From Myxococcales bacterium (GTDB taxonomy: Bacteria > Myxococcota > Myxococcia > Myxococcales > Myxococcaceae), in the NCBI GenBank assembly GCA_020846875.1, contig JADLDB010000056.1, positions 62,001 through 126,000 on the forward strand: a stretch of 64,000 nt of DNA, given 5' to 3'. The position numbers and the translations under genes are program-made. Every line of letters begins with the position of its first letter. The stretch's first letter is position 1. Of the stretch, positions 62,079-64,000 are shown piece after piece. The notes beneath the pieces were generated by a model that was given only the letters and a program-made list of their open reading frames with translations, had not been told where the DNA came from and searched no databases.

Positions 62079-62825
62079 ATGACTCGAAAGCTGGATCGGC
62101 TGTCGCTCAAGGGGATGCGCTTCGACTGCATCGTCGGCCTGCGGGAGGTCGAGCGCACCACGCCCCAGCCGGTGGAGCTGGACGTGACGCTGCACTTCGA
62201 TACCCGCGACGCGGCCAGGCTGTCGCGCCTGTCGCAGACGGTGGACTACGCGCGGCTGTTGGGCGAGCTGCGCTTCATCTTGGTGGCCTCGCGGTTCCGC
62301 CTGCTGGAGAGCGCGGCCGAGGCGGTGGCAGCGTGGCTGTTGGCGTCTCCCAGCCAGGACGTGCCCCGGCCCCAGGTGGAGGCGGTGGACGTGAAGCTGT
62401 CCAAGCTGGTGGCCCTGTCCGGCGCGGCGATCCCCACCCTGGAGATCCACCGCGCCCGCGAGGACTTCAAGCTGATCACCGAGCGCAAGTCCTTCGGCTT
62501 CGTGGACGTCGTCTTCGAGACGAAGGAGTGCGGCGTGTACCGCGAGCGGATCCACCCGCGCACCGTGCTGCCCACCCACGTGCACCGGCACCTCGACGAG
62601 TCCGAGCTGGTGCTGGGCGACGGGCTTCTGCTCCAGGGCGAGCCGGTGGCCGCGGGCCTCGCGCACGTCTGGCCGCGCGGGTACGCCCACCGCTACGAGA
62701 ACCCTACCGACACGGAGCAGAGCTTCCTGTGCATCGATCGCCCCGCCTTCATCCCCACCGACGAGGTGCTGGTGGACGTGCCGGTGGCGGAGCTCAGGCG
62801 CACCGAGCCGCTGCGCTTCTTCTGA
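62079..62825 (+). CDS. Dihydroneopterin aldolase-like (FolB) domain fused to a cupin domain
   Basis: 248 aa. Residues 1-118 form a FolB domain: LSLKGMRFDCIVGLREVERTTPQ (catalytic Glu in the VER position), LSQTVDYARLLGELRF with the conserved Tyr, LLESAAEAVAAWLL, and VEAVDVKLSKLVALSGA with the putative catalytic Lys. The usual His before the Gly of the first motif is absent. Residues ~165-235 form a cupin: HVHRHLDESELVLGDG (HxHx4E) and WPRGYAHRYENP (PxGxxHxxxN), a complete metal site. Start ATG 62079; upstream extension is not supported. Followed by pterin genes, so a pterin role is likely, but the reaction of the fusion is unknown. FolB fused to a cupin is not a combination I know. Confidence 0.8.
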   Translation: MTRKLDRLSLKGMRFDCIVGLREVERTTPQPVELDVTLHFDTRDAARLSRLSQTVDYARLLGELRFILVASRFRLLESAAEAVAAWLLASPSQDVPRPQVEAVDVKLSKLVALSGAAIPTLEIHRAREDFKLITERKSFGFVDVVFETKECGVYRERIHPRTVLPTHVHRHLDESELVLGDGLLLQGEPVAAGLAHVWPRGYAHRYENPTDTEQSFLCIDRPAFIPTDEVLVDVPVAELRRTEPLRFF

Positions 62826-62899
62826 CGCGCCAGGAAGCCTGCCAGCCCCGGCGGGCCCCCGTCGACAAGCGCGCCGGACCACCGTAAAGGAGCATCGCC

Positions 62900-63250
62900 A
62901 TGGAGATGTCGCTGTCCGTCGACTTCCACTTCAGCGCCGCGCACGCCCTGCCGTTCTACGATGGCCCCTGCAAGCGCCTGCACGGGCACAACTACGTCCT
63001 GCGGGTGACCCTCACCGGGCGACCCCAGCCCAAGGACGGGATGATCCGCGACTTCGACGAGGTGAAGAAGACCGTCTGGGACAAGGTGCTGGTGAAGCTC
63101 GATCACTACCACTTGAACGAGATCATCGAGAACCCGACCGCCGAGAACCTGGTGGTGTGGATGTGGGAGCGCCTCGCGTCGCTGGTGCCGGGCCTGCAGG
63201 AGCTCAAGCTGTGGGAGACCCCGGAGTACTGCGTCACCTACCGGGCATGA
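62900..63250 (+). CDS. queD: 6-pyruvoyltetrahydropterin synthase / 6-carboxytetrahydropterin synthase homologue
   Basis: 116 aa. Zinc ligands H15 (FSAAHALP), H28 and H30 (RLHGHNY), catalytic C24 in the CxxxHGH motif, DHYHLN (D68-H69) and PTAENLV complete the PTPS/QueD signature. The Cys rules out the folate-bypassing PTPS-III type. Whether it makes 6-carboxytetrahydropterin (queuosine), or a tetrahydrobiopterin-like product, cannot be told: no queC or queE is in the window. Strong SD AAAGGAG 7-8 nt upstream. The stop overlaps folE by 4 bp. Confidence 0.9.
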   Translation: MEMSLSVDFHFSAAHALPFYDGPCKRLHGHNYVLRVTLTGRPQPKDGMIRDFDEVKKTVWDKVLVKLDHYHLNEIIENPTAENLVVWMWERLASLVPGLQELKLWETPEYCVTYRA

Positions 63251-63858
63251 GCGCGCGCGCGAAGAAGGCCCGGCCCCGCGCCGCCGCCCCTGAGCGCGCC
63301 AGGATGCAGCGGGCCGTCGCCGACTTCCTCTCCGCCGCGGGACTCGATCTCACCGACGAGAACCTGCGCGAGGCCCCGGGCCTGGTGACGAAGGCCTGGG
63401 CCGAGGAGTTCCTCTCGGGCTACGCGCAGACCGCAGCGGACGCGCTCACCGATCGCTTCACGCTGTCCAGGCCCGCCGATCGCGAGCTGGTCGTCGTCGC
63501 CGGCCTGCACTTCCGCTCGATGTGCCCGCACCACCTGATGCCGTACTCGGGCACGGCGCACCTGGCCTACCTGCCGGGCAGGTTCGTCGTGGGCTTCGGG
63601 CGCCTGGCCGCGCTGGTGGACGTGTTCGCCCACCGCCTCATCCTCCAGGAGGAGCTGGCGCGGGCCATCGCGCAGGCGTTGATGACGGAGTTGGGCAGCC
63701 AGGGGGCGGCCTGCCTCATCTCCGCCGAGCAGTCCTGCTTCCGGCTGCGGGGGCAGGAGCAGCACCAGGCGGTGACGCACTCGGAGGCGTACGAAGGCGC
63801 GCTGAAGGAGAAGGCGCTGCGCGCAGAGCTGTGGCAGCGGCTCCAGCGCTCCACGTGA
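63247..63858 (+). CDS. folE: GTP cyclohydrolase I
   Basis: 203 aa. Converts GTP to dihydroneopterin triphosphate, the entry to pterin/folate/queuosine synthesis. Zinc Cys and His in FRSMCPHHLMPYSG; AHLAYLPGRFVVGFGRLAALVDVFAHRLILQEEL is the family core; the second zinc Cys is in SAEQSCFRLRGQEQ. N-terminal helix ADFLSAAGLDLTDENLREAPGLVTKAW. The ATGA overlap with the PTPS gene indicates coupling, so substrate and next enzyme of a PTPS route are made together. Confidence 0.95.
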   Translation: MSARAKKARPRAAAPERARMQRAVADFLSAAGLDLTDENLREAPGLVTKAWAEEFLSGYAQTAADALTDRFTLSRPADRELVVVAGLHFRSMCPHHLMPYSGTAHLAYLPGRFVVGFGRLAALVDVFAHRLILQEELARAIAQALMTELGSQGAACLISAEQSCFRLRGQEQHQAVTHSEAYEGALKEKALRAELWQRLQRST

Positions 63859-63865
63859 GGGCACC

Positions 63866-64000
63866 ATGACGGGCACCGTGTCCCGGGAACAGGTGGAGGC
63901 GGTGCGCAGCGCCATCGCCGGCGTGGACTCTTCCGACGCGCCGCAGACGCTCGACGCCTTCTCGCGCGACGAGTCCCTGCTGGGCGACTTCCCGCCGCAG
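63866..64000 (+). CDS. Start of an FAD-linked oxidase (GlcD-like), truncated by the window
   Basis: Only the first 45 residues are present, MTGTVSREQVEAVRSAIAG, then DAFSRDESLLGDFPPQ. This resembles the N terminus of FAD-binding oxidases of the glycolate oxidase/D-lactate dehydrogenase family, where YxxDES precedes the flavin domain. It starts 8 bp after folE. The rest lies outside the window, so the call is tentative. Confidence 0.55.
   Translation, partial: MTGTVSREQVEAVRSAIAGVDSSDAPQTLDAFSRDESLLGDFPPQ

Overview
This very GC-rich window looks like chromosome from a myxobacterium (Myxococcota), though no species can be named. The signs are a ferrochelatase with a Cys-rich internal insert of the kind described for Myxococcus xanthus, several large lipoproteins with glycine-rich linkers after the lipobox, FHA/TIGR02996, TPR/AIM24 and zinc-ribbon/TPR proteins, frequent GTG starts, and almost no intergenic space.

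Layout. (1) 1-10.6 kb: a heme locus covering every step from glutamyl-tRNA to protoheme. A minus-strand operon hemE-hemG-hemA-hemC-hemL-(histidine kinase)-(response regulator)-hemH-hemN runs with 4-26 bp overlaps or 1-bp gaps. hemD-hemB runs divergently on the plus strand and ends inside a tRNA-Gly(GCC) gene. The 86-bp divergent promoter region holds a direct repeat with the spacing of a Pho box. (2) 10.6-14.2 kb: two identical tRNA-Gly genes bracket a Phd-type antitoxin, a decayed PIN toxin and a large lipoprotein. (3) 14.2-24 kb: a HEAT-like protein, a dicarboxylate/amino-acid symporter, a CDP-alcohol phosphatidyltransferase, a TPR-AIM24 protein, a lytic transglycosylase, nadB, a rhomboid protease and a LOG-family protein. 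(4) 24.1-33.1 kb: a MerR-like regulator behind a clear promoter with a palindrome, a small sigma-region-4-like protein with four cysteines, then purH - zinc-ribbon/TPR protein - purD - lptF - lptG. (5) 33.1-45.4 kb: surface-glycan genes (two GT39/ArnT-like transferases, two GT4 glycosyltransferases, a polyprenyl glycosylphosphotransferase) mixed with a large VWA-like lipoprotein and a SWIM/LigE-like ligase/WGR fusion. (6) 45.4-50.7 kb: two small exported proteins, a class II ribonucleotide reductase with two NrdR-box-like sites, and a thioredoxin-like ferredoxin. (7) 50.7-61.2 kb: an FHA protein, two lipoproteins, a DUF1444-like membrane protein, a Bax-inhibitor-1 protein, an ATP-grasp-like protein, an isochorismatase-family hydrolase and a LysR regulator. 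(8) 61.2-64 kb: a Rossmann oxidoreductase and a pterin cluster: FolB-cupin fusion, PTPS/QueD, GTP cyclohydrolase I. It is followed by the start of an FAD-linked oxidase.

Leads most worth following are the two-component system inside the heme operon with its candidate operator, the tRNA-bracketed segment with the broken toxin, the SWIM-ligase-WGR fusion, the FolB-cupin fusion, the four-Cys sigma-4-like protein, the paired NrdR boxes and a long imperfect inverted repeat at 61.96 kb. Everything here is read by eye from sequence; no database search was run.
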